Assembly (NCBI GenBank): GCA_903865935.1
Contig: CAIPLT010000002.1
Coordinates: 19,356 to 83,355 of the forward strand
DNA length: 64,000 nucleotides
Source of the DNA: Caldifarciminota bacterium
GTDB lineage: Bacteria; Hydrothermota; Tepidihabitantia; Tepidihabitantales; CAIPLT01
Reading direction: 5' to 3'
The notes under the pieces were generated by a model that was not told where the DNA came from, made no database searches, and worked only from the letters and a program-made list of their open reading frames with translations. Positions within the stretch are counted from its first letter, which is position 1; each line of letters opens with the position of its first letter. Both the position numbers and the translations under genes were made by a program. Positions 1-10,090 of the stretch are shown here, in pieces.

Positions 1-151
1 TAAACAGTATCCGCAAGGTTCTTTAGGTAAAACAGCAGTTCTATCATGTATTAATCTGGTAGATGATTTTTTAACCGAAAAACAAGCGGATCAAGAACAA
101 ATTAACCGTCGGATAAATTCGCTCATTGAAAAATTGGAACGAATAGTATAA
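1..151 (+). CDS. zapA: C-terminal end of a ZapA-like cell division protein (partial)
   Basis: Only the last 49 codons are in the window; the 5' end lies upstream of base 1. The frame starting at base 2 reads KQYPQGSLGKTAVLSCINLV, then a Glu/Gln/Arg-rich helix ending in EKLERIV and a TAA stop. The short hydrophobic core followed by a charged coiled-coil tail is the shape of ZapA (DUF710), which binds FtsZ and bundles Z-ring filaments in the cytoplasm. Family knowledge: in many bacteria zapA sits directly upstream of the 6S RNA gene, as here, which supports the call. With so little sequence the name stays probable, not certain. Confidence 0.6.
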   Translation, partial: KQYPQGSLGKTAVLSCINLVDDFLTEKQADQEQINRRINSLIEKLERIV

Positions 152-160
152 TAACTATTT

Positions 161-345
161 GAATATAGGCTCCCTGCTCTCTTCGTGATAAGATACGAAG
201 TCTTGAGCTAACACCCATAGATCGGGTGTCTAATATCGGCGTGGATGGATTGCCGTTGGCGAAACAGTAAAGGCCGAAGCAGACGCCCACCTGTCTTTAG
301 GGTTCAATGACTCAGTCTTACACGTTCTGCGGCGGGGATTTTTTT
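161..345 (+). ncRNA. ssrS: 6S RNA (SsrS), with terminator-like 3' end
   Basis: This stretch has no coding frame. Its 3' part carries a GGGTTCAA block, then TCTGCGGCGGGGAT and a run of seven T (339-345). The CTGCGGCGG block matches the conserved 3' strand of 6S RNA. TCCCTGC (171-177) pairs with GCGGGGA (332-338) to close the long rod, with one G-U pair. Known role: 6S RNA mimics an open promoter and sequesters the housekeeping RNA polymerase holoenzyme. The order zapA - 6S - rny is a common genomic setting. The exact 5' end is a guess from the closing stem. A covariance-model search would settle it. Confidence 0.83.
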
Positions 346-390
346 ACCCAGGTTTCGGTCAATAAAGAGCTGTAATGTTTGGAGGAATAT

Positions 391-1965
391 ATGTCGAATA
401 TACATAATGGGATTATTGGTATAATAATCTTTTTTGGATTTTTAATTTTAGGTATCTTTGCTGCTTATTTAATCATCCGACAAATGACAAAAACTCTTTT
501 TGCTTCGAGTCGTGTATTGGCCAAAAAAATTATCGAAGACGCTAAGTACGAAGCGGATAATTTTAAAAAGAAAGCCGACCTTGATATCAAAGATGAAATA
601 CAAAAAGAAAAAAATCGACTAGAAAATAATCTTATTGATAAACGCAAAGACATAGAACGAAATGAAAAACGATTACGAGAACGGGAACAAGTACTTAATA
701 TTAAAGACACAAATCTGGCGGCTCGGGAAAGTGAACTGATAAAAAACCAACGAGAAGTTGCAACAAAAGATAAAATAATCAAGGCAAAAACTGAACGTTT
801 GGACCAATTAATAAATATTCATAATGAACGACTTGAGAAAATCGCTAATATTAGTGCCGAAGAAGCGAAGAAGGAGTTAATAAAAAATCTCGAAGCGCAA
901 GCACAACTAGAAGCAATCCAACTGACTCGTGATATAAAGGATAAAGCAAAACGAGATGCAGATGTTCAAGCACGAGAGATCATACTTTCCGCAATTCAAC
1001 GGTGTGCAATTTCTCAGGTTATGGAGACAACGGTCTCGGTTGTAAACTTACCTTCCGACGAATTAAAAGGTCGTATTATAGGTCGCGAAGGGCGAAATAT
1101 ACGTACTTTTGAGTCTTTAACCGGAGTCGAAGTAATTATTGATGATACTCCGGGCGCAATCATCCTATCCGCATTTGACCCAGTTCGACGCGAAGTCGCT
1201 CGTTTAGCTATGGAAAAACTCATCTCTGATGGTCGGATACACCAAGCGCGCATTGAAGAAGTCGTAGAAAAGACTAGAAAAGAACTTGAAACCGTAATTG
1301 ATAATGCTGGAGAATCTACTCTTCTAGAATTTGGCATTACAGGAATGTCCGATGAATTAATTCGTCTTCTGGGACGTTTAAAATACCGCACAAGTTATGG
1401 CCAAAATGTTTTGTTACATTCACAGGAAGTCGCAATTTTAGCCAGCGCGATGGCACAAGAGCTCGGTTTGGATGCATCGATTGCCCGAAGGGCAGGACTA
1501 TTACATGATATTGGCAAGGCAGCTGATATGCATATTGAAGGACCCCATGCGAAAATTGGAGCTGATCTTGCTGAAAAATGCGGTGAAAATGACATTATTG
1601 TTAACGCAATTGCCGCACATCATGAAGAAGAATCTCCCAAGTCACCTTATGCTTTTCTAACCGCAGCCGCAGATGGTATATCTGGTTCACGGCCAGGTGC
1701 GCGGCGTGATAATTTTGAATCATACATTAAGCGATTACAAAATCTTGAAACGATCGCCGTATCATTTGATGGTGTTGAAAAAGCTTACGCAATTCAAGCT
1801 GGGCGTGAAATGCGGGTTATGGTTCAACCAGAAAAAATTACTGACATTGAAGCGGAAGAACTATCGAGAAAGATTTCCCAACAAATTCAAGATGAATTGA
1901 AATATCCCGGTCAAATTAAAATTGTCGTAATACGCGAAGTACGAGCAATTGATTATGCCAAGTAA
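391..1965 (+). CDS. rny: Ribonuclease Y
   Basis: A 524-residue membrane-anchored endoribonuclease that starts mRNA decay. Order of parts: a transmembrane helix at about residues 5-25, a long Lys/Glu-rich coiled coil to about 200, a KH RNA-binding domain around residue 220 (GRIIGREGRNIRTFE), and an HD phosphohydrolase domain around 335-430 with the LLHDIGKAAD metal motif. The length fits the family (about 520). ATG 391 is preferred over an in-frame TTG at 379 because GGAGG at 381-385 sits five bases before it. ymdB overlaps its 3' end, a pairing seen in many bacteria, so the two are probably co-transcribed. Confidence 0.96.
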   Translation: MSNIHNGIIGIIIFFGFLILGIFAAYLIIRQMTKTLFASSRVLAKKIIEDAKYEADNFKKKADLDIKDEIQKEKNRLENNLIDKRKDIERNEKRLREREQVLNIKDTNLAARESELIKNQREVATKDKIIKAKTERLDQLINIHNERLEKIANISAEEAKKELIKNLEAQAQLEAIQLTRDIKDKAKRDADVQAREIILSAIQRCAISQVMETTVSVVNLPSDELKGRIIGREGRNIRTFESLTGVEVIIDDTPGAIILSAFDPVRREVARLAMEKLISDGRIHQARIEEVVEKTRKELETVIDNAGESTLLEFGITGMSDELIRLLGRLKYRTSYGQNVLLHSQEVAILASAMAQELGLDASIARRAGLLHDIGKAADMHIEGPHAKIGADLAEKCGENDIIVNAIAAHHEEESPKSPYAFLTAAADGISGSRPGARRDNFESYIKRLQNLETIAVSFDGVEKAYAIQAGREMRVMVQPEKITDIEAEELSRKISQQIQDELKYPGQIKIVVIREVRAIDYAK

Positions 1966-2764
1966 AAAAGTCCTGATTCTCGGTGATATCTGTTCAGAAT
2001 TTGGTCGAAAAGCAATTACCGATAATCTTAAAAAAATAATCGAAATAGAAGATATCGCATTTGTTGTCGCACAAAGTGAGAATGTTGCAAGCGGATTCGG
2101 AATAACACCAAAATTAGCAAATGAACTTTTTGAAACCGGCATTGACTGTATCACACTCGGCGACCATTTTTTAGACCGAAAAGACATTATACCGATGTTA
2201 GAATCCGAGTCTCGATTATTAAGACCAGCTAATTTTCATATTGACGTACCCGGGCATGGCAGCAAAATATTTGAAACTGACCAAATAAAAATTGGCGTTA
2301 TATGTCTTCTCGGTCGAATTTTTCTAAAACCGATTGCCTGCCCTTTTGAAAAAGCTATGGCGGAAATTGAGCAAATCAAGAAAGAAACACCGGTCATCCT
2401 TATTGATTTTCATGCGGAAGCAACTGCTGAAAAAAAAGCATTAGGTTGGTACTTAGATGGTAAAATTAGCGGTCTTATTGGTACCCATACCCATGTCCAA
2501 ACTGCAGATGAACAAGTGTTACCAAATGGAACTGCTTATATTACGGATATTGGTATGTGTGGTGCGATGGACTCAGTATTAGGAATGCGAATTGATTTAT
2601 CGGTAAAAAGACTGTTATATTCAATACCATTGAGATTACTACCAGCAAAGGATAATGTTCATATCAATGGCGTAATCATAACAGTTGATACGGAAACTGG
2701 TAAGGCACTGGAAATAAAACGACTCGATATGAAGATTACCGAACCTGTATCAGAAATTCAATAG
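1955..2764 (+). CDS. ymdB: YmdB-type metallophosphoesterase (TIGR00282 family)
   Basis: A 269-residue cytoplasmic calcineurin-like phosphodiesterase; characterised relatives cleave cyclic nucleotides and influence RNA turnover and biofilm choice. Metal motifs seen: GDI near the N-terminus, SEN at about residue 36, DFHAEATAEK, and GTHTHVQTADE. The usual GNH motif reads GDH here (Asp70), replacing a metal-ligand Asn. The usual NGEN motif reads QSEN. ATG 1955 overlaps the last 11 bases of rny; an in-frame TTG lies at 1949. The rny-ymdB overlap suggests translational coupling and a shared role in RNA metabolism. Confidence 0.9.
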   Translation: MPSKKVLILGDICSEFGRKAITDNLKKIIEIEDIAFVVAQSENVASGFGITPKLANELFETGIDCITLGDHFLDRKDIIPMLESESRLLRPANFHIDVPGHGSKIFETDQIKIGVICLLGRIFLKPIACPFEKAMAEIEQIKKETPVILIDFHAEATAEKKALGWYLDGKISGLIGTHTHVQTADEQVLPNGTAYITDIGMCGAMDSVLGMRIDLSVKRLLYSIPLRLLPAKDNVHINGVIITVDTETGKALEIKRLDMKITEPVSEIQ

Positions 2765-2793
2765 TCTAACTTAATAAAAGTAATAAAATAATT

Positions 2794-3228
2794 GTGAACG
2801 AGAATCGAGAATCATTTAAGAATATAATTAAATTTTTTGATGATGTCGCATCACTTGTGGACGATATATTTGAAACTGATTACGATTCCCAAATTGCAAC
2901 GTCATATTTTGATCCGCCGACCGATCTATTCGAAACTGATACAAAACTATTTATGATCGTCGAGATTCCGGGTGTAAATAAAGATGATCTACATATTGCA
3001 ATTGGACCGACGATGGTATTAATTCAAGGAGTTAAGCGACCACATGACCGAATGCGTCAAGGCGCAAGTTTTTATAAGTTAGAGATTTCATACGGCGTAT
3101 TCAGGAAAAGAATTTATTTGCCATCGCGGGTGAAACTTAATACAGTTCAAGTTTCATTGCACAACGGTTTACTAACGGTTGAATTTACTAAAGATAAAAA
3201 AGCAATGAGGCTAATTGAAATAGCATGA
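2794..3228 (+). CDS. Small heat shock protein (Hsp20 / alpha-crystallin)
   Basis: A 144-residue ATP-independent holdase chaperone. An alpha-crystallin domain spans about residues 45-140: it opens with PPTDLFETD, contains VEIPGVNKDDLHI, and closes with the family's NGLLTVEF signature. No ATG is available before the domain, so the GTG at 2794 is taken as the start. The Shine-Dalgarno region is weak. Its last four bases, ATGA, overlap the lon start codon, so chaperone and protease are likely translated from one message, which makes sense as a protein-quality-control pair. Close to the usual Hsp20 length. Confidence 0.92.
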   Translation: MNENRESFKNIIKFFDDVASLVDDIFETDYDSQIATSYFDPPTDLFETDTKLFMIVEIPGVNKDDLHIAIGPTMVLIQGVKRPHDRMRQGASFYKLEISYGVFRKRIYLPSRVKLNTVQVSLHNGLLTVEFTKDKKAMRLIEIA

Positions 3229-5591
3229 AAGAAGAAATAAAAAATATTGAAGAGGAATTAAAAGAAACAAGAATTCCAGACGAATTACCGGTTTTAGCAA
3301 TTCGTGGTGGCATAATTTTTCCTGGAGTAATTACCCCTTTGATTATTTCAACGGCCCGGGCTACAAAACTGATTGATGACGCTCTGGTAAATAATAAATT
3401 AGTTTGTGCAGTTAGCCAAAAGAACCAGGAAATTGAAGAAGCTGGTCCAGCAGATCTGTATCAGATTGGGACAGTTTCTTATATTCTAAAGATGCTCCGT
3501 TTTCCAGACGGAACGATCAGAATTTTACTTCAAGGACTAAAGCGCGCTCAAGTTTTAGAATACACCCAAAAAGATCCATATCTGAAAGCGAAAATATCAC
3601 CTATTATCGAAAAAGAACAAAAAGATATTTCGACTGAAGCCTTAATGCGAAATATTACGAGTATGTTTCAAAAGCTGTCGGATTTAGCTCCGTATTTACC
3701 GGACGAATTACCGACCGTGATAATCAACCTTGACTCGCCGTTAAAACTTGCTGATTTTGTAACGCATTACCTGAACATCGCGCTCTCCGAAAAACAAAGA
3801 TTATTAGAAATTTTTGACCCAGTTGAACGGTTATCTCAATTGGTACCTTTACTTTCTAAAGAAATTAGTATTTTAGAATTAAGTGAAAAAATCCGTGAAC
3901 GGGTAAAAGGTGAACTGGACAAGAGCCAGCGTGACTATGTTTTAAGAGAGCAACTCAAAGCAATCCAGAAGGAACTAGGTGAAACTGATGAATTAACTTC
4001 GGAAATTAATGAGCTTAAAACAAAGATTGAAAAAGCCAAGATGCCAAAAGAAGTTAATGAGATTGCGTTAAAAGAGATCACCCGTTTGTCCAGAATGTCA
4101 CCACAGGCTGCCGAATATACTGTAGTACGAACATATCTTGACTGGTTAATCAATCTTCCCTGGTCAATCGCAAGTGAAGATAATCTTGATATCCACCGGG
4201 TGAAACAGATTCTTGACCAAGACCATTACAATCTCACGAAGGTGAAAGAGCGTATTTTGGAATATCTATCAGTCAAAAAACTACGCAAAGATTCCAAGGG
4301 ACCAATATTATGTTTTGTTGGACCACCAGGTGTTGGTAAAACATCATTAGGTCGCTCAATTGCCCGAGCGATGGGTCGAAAGTTTTTACGGTTTTCATTG
4401 GGTGGGATTCGAGATGAAGCAGAAATACGCGGGCACCGCAGAACTTATGTTGGTGCACTGCCCGGACGAATTATTCAAGGAATTAGAAATGCGGGAACAA
4501 ATAATCCGATTTTTATGCTTGATGAAATTGACAAGGTCGGCACCGATTTCAGAGGAGACCCTTCATCAGCTTTGCTTGAAGTATTAGACCCGGAGCAGAA
4601 TTTTTCGTTTTCCGACCATTATTTAGAAGTTCCATTTGATTTATCAAAAGTGATGTTTATTACCACTGCTAATATGGTCGATACGATAATTCCTGCATTA
4701 AGAGACCGTATGGAAATAATTGAAATCTCCGGTTATATTGATGAAGAAAAAATGTTAATCGCCAAGAACTTTCTTATCGACCGTCAATTAAAAGAAGCTG
4801 GACTCACGAAAAAAAATATCAAGTTTCATGATAAATCAATATATAAAATAATAAGCGAATATACACGAGAAGCGGGAGTTCGTAATCTGGAACGCGAAAT
4901 TGGTTCAATCGTCCGCAAAGTTGCTAGAGGCATTGCCGAAGGCAATAAAAAGAAAATAATCGTTGCACCAAAAAATGTAAATAAATATTTGGGACCGCAG
5001 AAGTTCTTTTCCGAAGTTGCCGCACGGCAGGGGATAAATGGCGTTTCCACTGGTCTTGCGGTAACCGCATTTGGCGGTGAAATACTTTTTATTGAAGCAA
5101 CCAAAATGAAAGGTCAAAAAGGATTACTGTTAACTGGTTCGCTCGGTGACGTAATGAAAGAATCAGCACAAGCGGCACTTTCTTACATTCGGAGTCATGG
5201 AAATGAGTTTAAAATAAATGAAGACTTCTTCACTAATTCAGATGTTCACATTCATATACCAGCGGGCGCAACACCCAAAGACGGTCCTTCAGCTGGAGTT
5301 GCGATATCTGCCGCATTATTGTCGTTGCTCAGGGAAAAGCCAATTGACTCGCATATAGCGATGACCGGTGAAATTACTTTAACCGGTCGGGTTTTGCCAG
5401 TCGGCGGGATAAAAGAAAAAATGATCGCAGCAAATCGAGCAGGAATTAGAACAGTATTGTTACCGATCGAGAATAAGAAGGATTTAGTAGAGATTCCAGA
5501 AAAAGTTAAAAAGAACCTGACCTTTAAATTTGTAAAATCAATTAAAGATGTCTACTCGGTTTTATTTAACTCGCACAAACAAAAACATTAA
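3225..5591 (+). CDS. lon: ATP-dependent Lon protease
   Basis: A 788-residue AAA+ serine-lysine protease that degrades misfolded and regulatory proteins in the cytoplasm. The N-terminal LON substrate domain covers about 1-210 and starts at 'LPVLAIRGGIIFPG'. The ATPase has Walker A GPPGVGKTSLG (from residue 366) and Walker B IFMLDEIDKVG. The protease domain has Ser689 in DGPSAGVA and Lys730 in GGIKEK, the expected dyad. Length is typical. The start ATG overlaps the hsp20 stop (ATGA), so expression probably depends on the upstream gene. A 9-bp AT-rich hairpin follows the stop. Confidence 0.97.
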   Translation: MKEEIKNIEEELKETRIPDELPVLAIRGGIIFPGVITPLIISTARATKLIDDALVNNKLVCAVSQKNQEIEEAGPADLYQIGTVSYILKMLRFPDGTIRILLQGLKRAQVLEYTQKDPYLKAKISPIIEKEQKDISTEALMRNITSMFQKLSDLAPYLPDELPTVIINLDSPLKLADFVTHYLNIALSEKQRLLEIFDPVERLSQLVPLLSKEISILELSEKIRERVKGELDKSQRDYVLREQLKAIQKELGETDELTSEINELKTKIEKAKMPKEVNEIALKEITRLSRMSPQAAEYTVVRTYLDWLINLPWSIASEDNLDIHRVKQILDQDHYNLTKVKERILEYLSVKKLRKDSKGPILCFVGPPGVGKTSLGRSIARAMGRKFLRFSLGGIRDEAEIRGHRRTYVGALPGRIIQGIRNAGTNNPIFMLDEIDKVGTDFRGDPSSALLEVLDPEQNFSFSDHYLEVPFDLSKVMFITTANMVDTIIPALRDRMEIIEISGYIDEEKMLIAKNFLIDRQLKEAGLTKKNIKFHDKSIYKIISEYTREAGVRNLEREIGSIVRKVARGIAEGNKKKIIVAPKNVNKYLGPQKFFSEVAARQGINGVSTGLAVTAFGGEILFIEATKMKGQKGLLLTGSLGDVMKESAQAALSYIRSHGNEFKINEDFFTNSDVHIHIPAGATPKDGPSAGVAISAALLSLLREKPIDSHIAMTGEITLTGRVLPVGGIKEKMIAANRAGIRTVLLPIENKKDLVEIPEKVKKNLTFKFVKSIKDVYSVLFNSHKQKH

Positions 5592-5594
5592 TTT

Positions 5595-5615
5595 TTTGGT
5601 ATTATTAATACCAAA
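5595..5615 (+). terminator. AT-rich hairpin after lon
   Basis: TTTGGTATT and AATACCAAA form a perfect 9-bp stem around a 3-base ATT loop, four bases after the lon stop. It follows a T run and precedes another AT-rich stretch, so it could act as a weak terminator in either direction. Because the stem is mostly A/T and no long T run follows on the plus strand, confidence is modest. Confidence 0.4.
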
Positions 5616-5618
5616 TTA

Positions 5619-5646
5619 TTGACATATACAATATTTTACATATACT
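5619..5646 (+). promoter_or_regulatory. Promoter of tRNA-Arg
   Basis: TTGACA (5619-5624), 16 bases, TATACT (5641-5646). The predicted start is about 7 bases further, just before the mature tRNA 5' end at 5661. Same -35/16/-10 layout as other promoters in this window. Confidence 0.75.
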
Positions 5647-5660
5647 AAATAGTTAAAGTC

Positions 5661-5734
5661 ACCCCTGTAGCTCAGTAGGAAAGAGCGACGGTTTCCTAAA
5701 CCGTAGGTCGTGAGTTCGAGTCTCGCCAGGGGTA
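5661..5734 (+). tRNA. tRNA-Arg (CCT anticodon)
   Basis: Cloverleaf read by eye: acceptor ACCCCTG pairs with CAGGGGT, followed by discriminator A5734. D-arm GCTC...GAGC; anticodon stem ACGGT/ACCGT encloses loop TTCCTAA, so the anticodon is CCT, reading the Arg codon AGG. T-arm GTGAG-TTCGAGT-CTCGC. No CCA is encoded. It has its own promoter. Confidence 0.95.
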
Positions 5735-5782
5735 GATAATGAATTAAATTATTATAGAGACTAATTTATAAATGGAGAAAAA

Positions 5783-6445
5783 ATGAAAGAAGTAAAAGAA
5801 GATCAACTTCAACAATTTATAACAAAAATTGCATCATTGTACTATCATCAACGTCAGAAGTTCTTAATTGGTGTTGGTGCAATCATAGCTGTTATAGCAA
5901 TTATCGTCATAGTTTTTTCAACCCACGGTAAAGAAAATCCTGAAATTCAGTTACGTTTCACCGAGGGGCTTGGTTTGTATTCAACAAATAATATTGACCA
6001 AGCGGAAGAAAAATTTGTTGATTTTTCACGCCGATACAGTGGGAATTATTTAGCAGCAAAAGCGCATTTCTATCTTGGCGATATCTATTTTCAAAAACAA
6101 GATTTCCAAAAAGCAAAATCCGAGTTTGAGCGTGCATATAAAAAGCTCAAGAGTAATCCGGTTTTAGGACCGTCATGCCTGTTTGGTATCGGTAATTGCT
6201 ATGAAGAGATGCAGAATATAAAGAAAGCAGCAGAAATCTATGAGAGTGTTTATAACAAATATAAAAAATCTCCAATCGGAATTGAAGCTTTGCTTGCTGC
6301 AGGTCGTTGTTACAAAAATTTAAATAATATTGCCAAAGCTGAGATGATTTATCAGAAAGCGATAAAAGAACTTCCACCCGGACAGGATGTAGAAACAGCA
6401 AAAGCTGAGCTGGCTGGCATCAAAGCGATAAAAGGTAAGTTCTAA
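5783..6445 (+). CDS. Membrane-anchored tetratricopeptide repeat protein
   Basis: A 220-residue protein with a short cytoplasmic N-terminus, one transmembrane helix at about residues 25-45 (IGVGAIIAVIAIIVIVF), then three to four TPR units (for example 'YLAAKAHFYLGDIYFQKQDF' and 'IEALLAAGRCYKNLNN'). The layout resembles YfgM/Tol-Pal-associated TPR proteins, which act as periplasmic-side scaffolds near the Sec or BAM machinery. That function is only inferred. GGAG at about 5773-5776 supports the ATG. It lies between tRNA-Arg and dprA with 22 bases to the latter. Confidence 0.7.
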   Translation: MKEVKEDQLQQFITKIASLYYHQRQKFLIGVGAIIAVIAIIVIVFSTHGKENPEIQLRFTEGLGLYSTNNIDQAEEKFVDFSRRYSGNYLAAKAHFYLGDIYFQKQDFQKAKSEFERAYKKLKSNPVLGPSCLFGIGNCYEEMQNIKKAAEIYESVYNKYKKSPIGIEALLAAGRCYKNLNNIAKAEMIYQKAIKELPPGQDVETAKAELAGIKAIKGKF

Positions 6446-6467
6446 ACAATAATATCCAAGGTAGTTT

Positions 6468-7316
6468 TTGCAAGATTTACGTTATTGGCTTTTATTACAA
6501 AGCATCGACGGAATCGGTCCGGTATTTTTCAAAGCATTAGTCAATAAATTTTCCAATCCTAAATCAGTATTCGAAGCAAATGCTAAGGACCTGTTAACAA
6601 TTCCCAGAATCAACAACAATATTGTTGATAATATTTTTACTGTAAAAAATAATCTTAAAAGTATCGAAACGTTATTAGAACAGTTTGATGAACAAGCAAT
6701 AAAAATAATTACATTTCAGGATCCAGATTACCCCGAACCGCTGATTAACATACAAAATGCACCTCCAATAATATATTTATACGGGAATATACCAAAGGCA
6801 AAAACGATTGGGATTATCGGCACCAGAGATGCGTCAGAACAGGGGATAAAAAAAGCAACTGAATATGCAATTGCTTTAACGAAAGCAGGTTATGTTATCA
6901 TAAGTGGTTATGCCAAAGGTATTGATACGGCAGCACATTTAGGAGCGCTACAAGCAAAGGCTAAGACATTAGCAATATTACCAACCGGAATTCTTAAGTT
7001 CAAGCTTCATCAGGAACTATCTGATGTTTCCGATGAATTTATGAACCATGCAACAATTTTATCTGAATTCTATCCTTTAAGCGAATGGTCAGTAGGTAAT
7101 GCTTTGTTAAGAAATCGCATTACCAGCGCGTTTTCCGATAAAATATTAGTTATCGAATCTGGTGACAGCGGCGGAACATTATCAACCTGCGAATATGCTA
7201 AGGCACAAGAAAAGCCGATATTTTTATATGATGGTATTCAATCGTCAATGGACAGAAAGATTCTTGAGCTAGGCGCTGTTTCAATCGCTTCAGTCGATGA
7301 ACTGCTTGACTTGTAG
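6468..7316 (+). CDS. dprA: DNA-processing protein DprA/Smf (short form)
   Basis: A 282-residue protein of the DprA family, which loads RecA onto incoming single-stranded DNA during transformation. An N-terminal helix-hairpin-helix-like segment (about 1-75) precedes the Rossmann-type DprA core: GIIGTRDASEQGI, 'VIISGYAKGIDTAAHLGAL' and a late ESGDSGGT loop. It lacks the C-terminal winged helix found in longer members (about 360-380 residues). The start is TTG 6468, with AAGG a few bases upstream and no earlier ATG. Other competence genes are not visible in the window. Confidence 0.88.
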   Translation: MQDLRYWLLLQSIDGIGPVFFKALVNKFSNPKSVFEANAKDLLTIPRINNNIVDNIFTVKNNLKSIETLLEQFDEQAIKIITFQDPDYPEPLINIQNAPPIIYLYGNIPKAKTIGIIGTRDASEQGIKKATEYAIALTKAGYVIISGYAKGIDTAAHLGALQAKAKTLAILPTGILKFKLHQELSDVSDEFMNHATILSEFYPLSEWSVGNALLRNRITSAFSDKILVIESGDSGGTLSTCEYAKAQEKPIFLYDGIQSSMDRKILELGAVSIASVDELLDL

Positions 7317-7333
7317 ACCAATTCTTTTATAAT
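7306..7333 (+). promoter_or_regulatory. Promoter of trxA, leaderless layout
   Basis: TTGACT (7306-7311), 16 bases, TATAAT (7328-7333), then only 5 bases to the trxA ATG at 7339. The -35 lies inside the end of dprA. There is no Shine-Dalgarno before the ATG, so transcription probably starts at or next to the start codon. Confidence 0.78.
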
Positions 7334-7338
7334 TATTT

Positions 7339-7656
7339 ATGGCAATTGAAATTACAGAAACAAATTTTAAACAAGAAGTTTTAGATTCTCCGATACCAGT
7401 ACTGATTGATTTTTGGGCGACATGGTGCATGCCCTGTCAGATGATCGCACCGGTTGTTGAAACAATCGGTCAAGAGTACACCGGAAAGCTTAAAGTCGGC
7501 AAAATCGATGTTGATAAACAAGGGGAACTTGCGGCAAAATACTCGGTAATGAGCATACCGGCTTTGTTGTTTTTCAAAAACGGTCAAGTTGTTGATTCAG
7601 TAATCGGTGCAGTACCCAAAGAATACTTGGTTGACAAGATTAATAAAATATTATAA
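7339..7656 (+). CDS. trxA: Thioredoxin
   Basis: A 105-residue cytoplasmic thiol-disulfide oxidoreductase. The active site reads WCMPC (Cys30, Cys33) instead of the usual WCGPC; the cis-proline loop MSIPALLFF is present, and length is typical. The Met in the active-site dipeptide may shift the redox potential (inference). The gene has its own promoter and appears leaderless. A TlpA-like lipoprotein follows 17 bases downstream, so a redox pair is co-located, although the second gene has its own GGAG ribosome binding site. Confidence 0.95.
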   Translation: MAIEITETNFKQEVLDSPIPVLIDFWATWCMPCQMIAPVVETIGQEYTGKLKVGKIDVDKQGELAAKYSVMSIPALLFFKNGQVVDSVIGAVPKEYLVDKINKIL

Positions 7657-7673
7657 TAATTAAACGGAGTTTT

Positions 7674-8165
7674 ATGAGAAAGTTAATTTTACTCGTATTA
7701 CCAATGATTTTATTTTTATCCTGTAGTGGCACAAGAAAAACCGACAATTCTACTAATAATATTAATTTTACCCTTGACCAGTTTGGTGGCGGTATAGTAT
7801 CACTTGCTGAACAAAAAGGCAAGGTTGTATTAGTTGATTTCTGGGCTACATGGTGCGGTCCGTGTCGAGTAGCAATTCCACATCTGGTCAGAATGTATAA
7901 TGAATATAAAGACCAGGGGTTAGTAGTGTTAGGAATATCTTTAGACCAGGAAAAAGATGTTTTACCGAAATTTATTAAAGACAATAATATTACTTATCCA
8001 ATTCTATATGGTAACCAGCAAGTTGCAAAGGCATATGAAGTTCAGGGTATACCGACATTAGTTATTTTTGATAAAAAGGGTAAGATTGCTTTCCGGGAAG
8101 TCGGTTTCAGCGACGAAAATATTTCAACACTTGAACAAAAAATCAAAGACGCATTAGCCCAATAA
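7674..8165 (+). CDS. TlpA/ResA-like thioredoxin-fold lipoprotein
   Basis: A 163-residue exported thiol-disulfide oxidoreductase. The N-terminal signal MRKLILLVLPMILFLSC gives a lipobox with Cys17, so it should be lipid-anchored in the envelope. The AhpC/TSA-Redoxin fold carries WCGPC (Cys61, Cys64), the family's central insertion, and the cis-Pro loop QGIPTLVIF. ResA/TlpA relatives keep apocytochrome or other periplasmic cysteines reduced; the real substrate is unknown. CGGAG before the ATG marks the start. Follows trxA and precedes an OsmC gene by a single base. Confidence 0.88.
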   Translation: MRKLILLVLPMILFLSCSGTRKTDNSTNNINFTLDQFGGGIVSLAEQKGKVVLVDFWATWCGPCRVAIPHLVRMYNEYKDQGLVVLGISLDQEKDVLPKFIKDNNITYPILYGNQQVAKAYEVQGIPTLVIFDKKGKIAFREVGFSDENISTLEQKIKDALAQ

Positions 8166-8166
8166 T

Positions 8167-8577
8167 ATGCAAAAAGTCGAATTAAAGTGGATTGATGGTT
8201 TTCGGTTTGTCGTCAAAGATGAGAACAAACACAGTTTTGTTCTTGATACCAAAGCCGAAGTGGGTGGTACGGAAACCGGATTTCAACCGATTGATATGTT
8301 ATTAATCGGGTTGGGTGGTTGTATGGCTTTTGATATTTTATCGATACTTAAGAAAAAAATGACCGATATACGAAATTTTATTGTTATTGTTGAAGGAGAA
8401 CGAGCAGATGAGCATCCTAAGCGCTACACTTCAATTACAATTAAAATAAAATGTAATAAAGAAGCAAATCAGAATGATATTCAGAGAGCAATGGAACTTT
8501 CGCGGGATAAATATTGTTCAGTGTATGCAACTTTGAATAAACCGCCGGAAATTAAATTTGAAATAGTTTCTGAATGA
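8167..8577 (+). CDS. OsmC-family peroxiredoxin-like protein
   Basis: A 136-residue cytoplasmic protein with the OsmC/Ohr fold. Two conserved cysteines are present, one in GLGGCMAFDIL and one in DKYCSVYATL. Family members reduce organic hydroperoxides; the YhfA/OsmC-like branch to which this seems closest is poorly characterised. It starts one base after the thioredoxin-like lipoprotein stop and lacks a clear Shine-Dalgarno, so coupling is likely. Together with the two thioredoxin-fold genes it makes a small thiol/peroxide group. Confidence 0.85.
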   Translation: MQKVELKWIDGFRFVVKDENKHSFVLDTKAEVGGTETGFQPIDMLLIGLGGCMAFDILSILKKKMTDIRNFIVIVEGERADEHPKRYTSITIKIKCNKEANQNDIQRAMELSRDKYCSVYATLNKPPEIKFEIVSE

Positions 8578-8600
8578 CATCGGGGGAGAGGTAGAAATAA

Positions 8601-10055
<1,455 letters not shown>

Positions 10056-10090
10056 AACTAGTACACAAACCAATAAAAAGAGGAGAGGTG

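Noticed and set aside
7640..7984. 114-codon minus-strand frame over the TlpA-like gene
   Set aside because: Overlaps a well-supported gene with lipobox and WCGPC; no support of its own.
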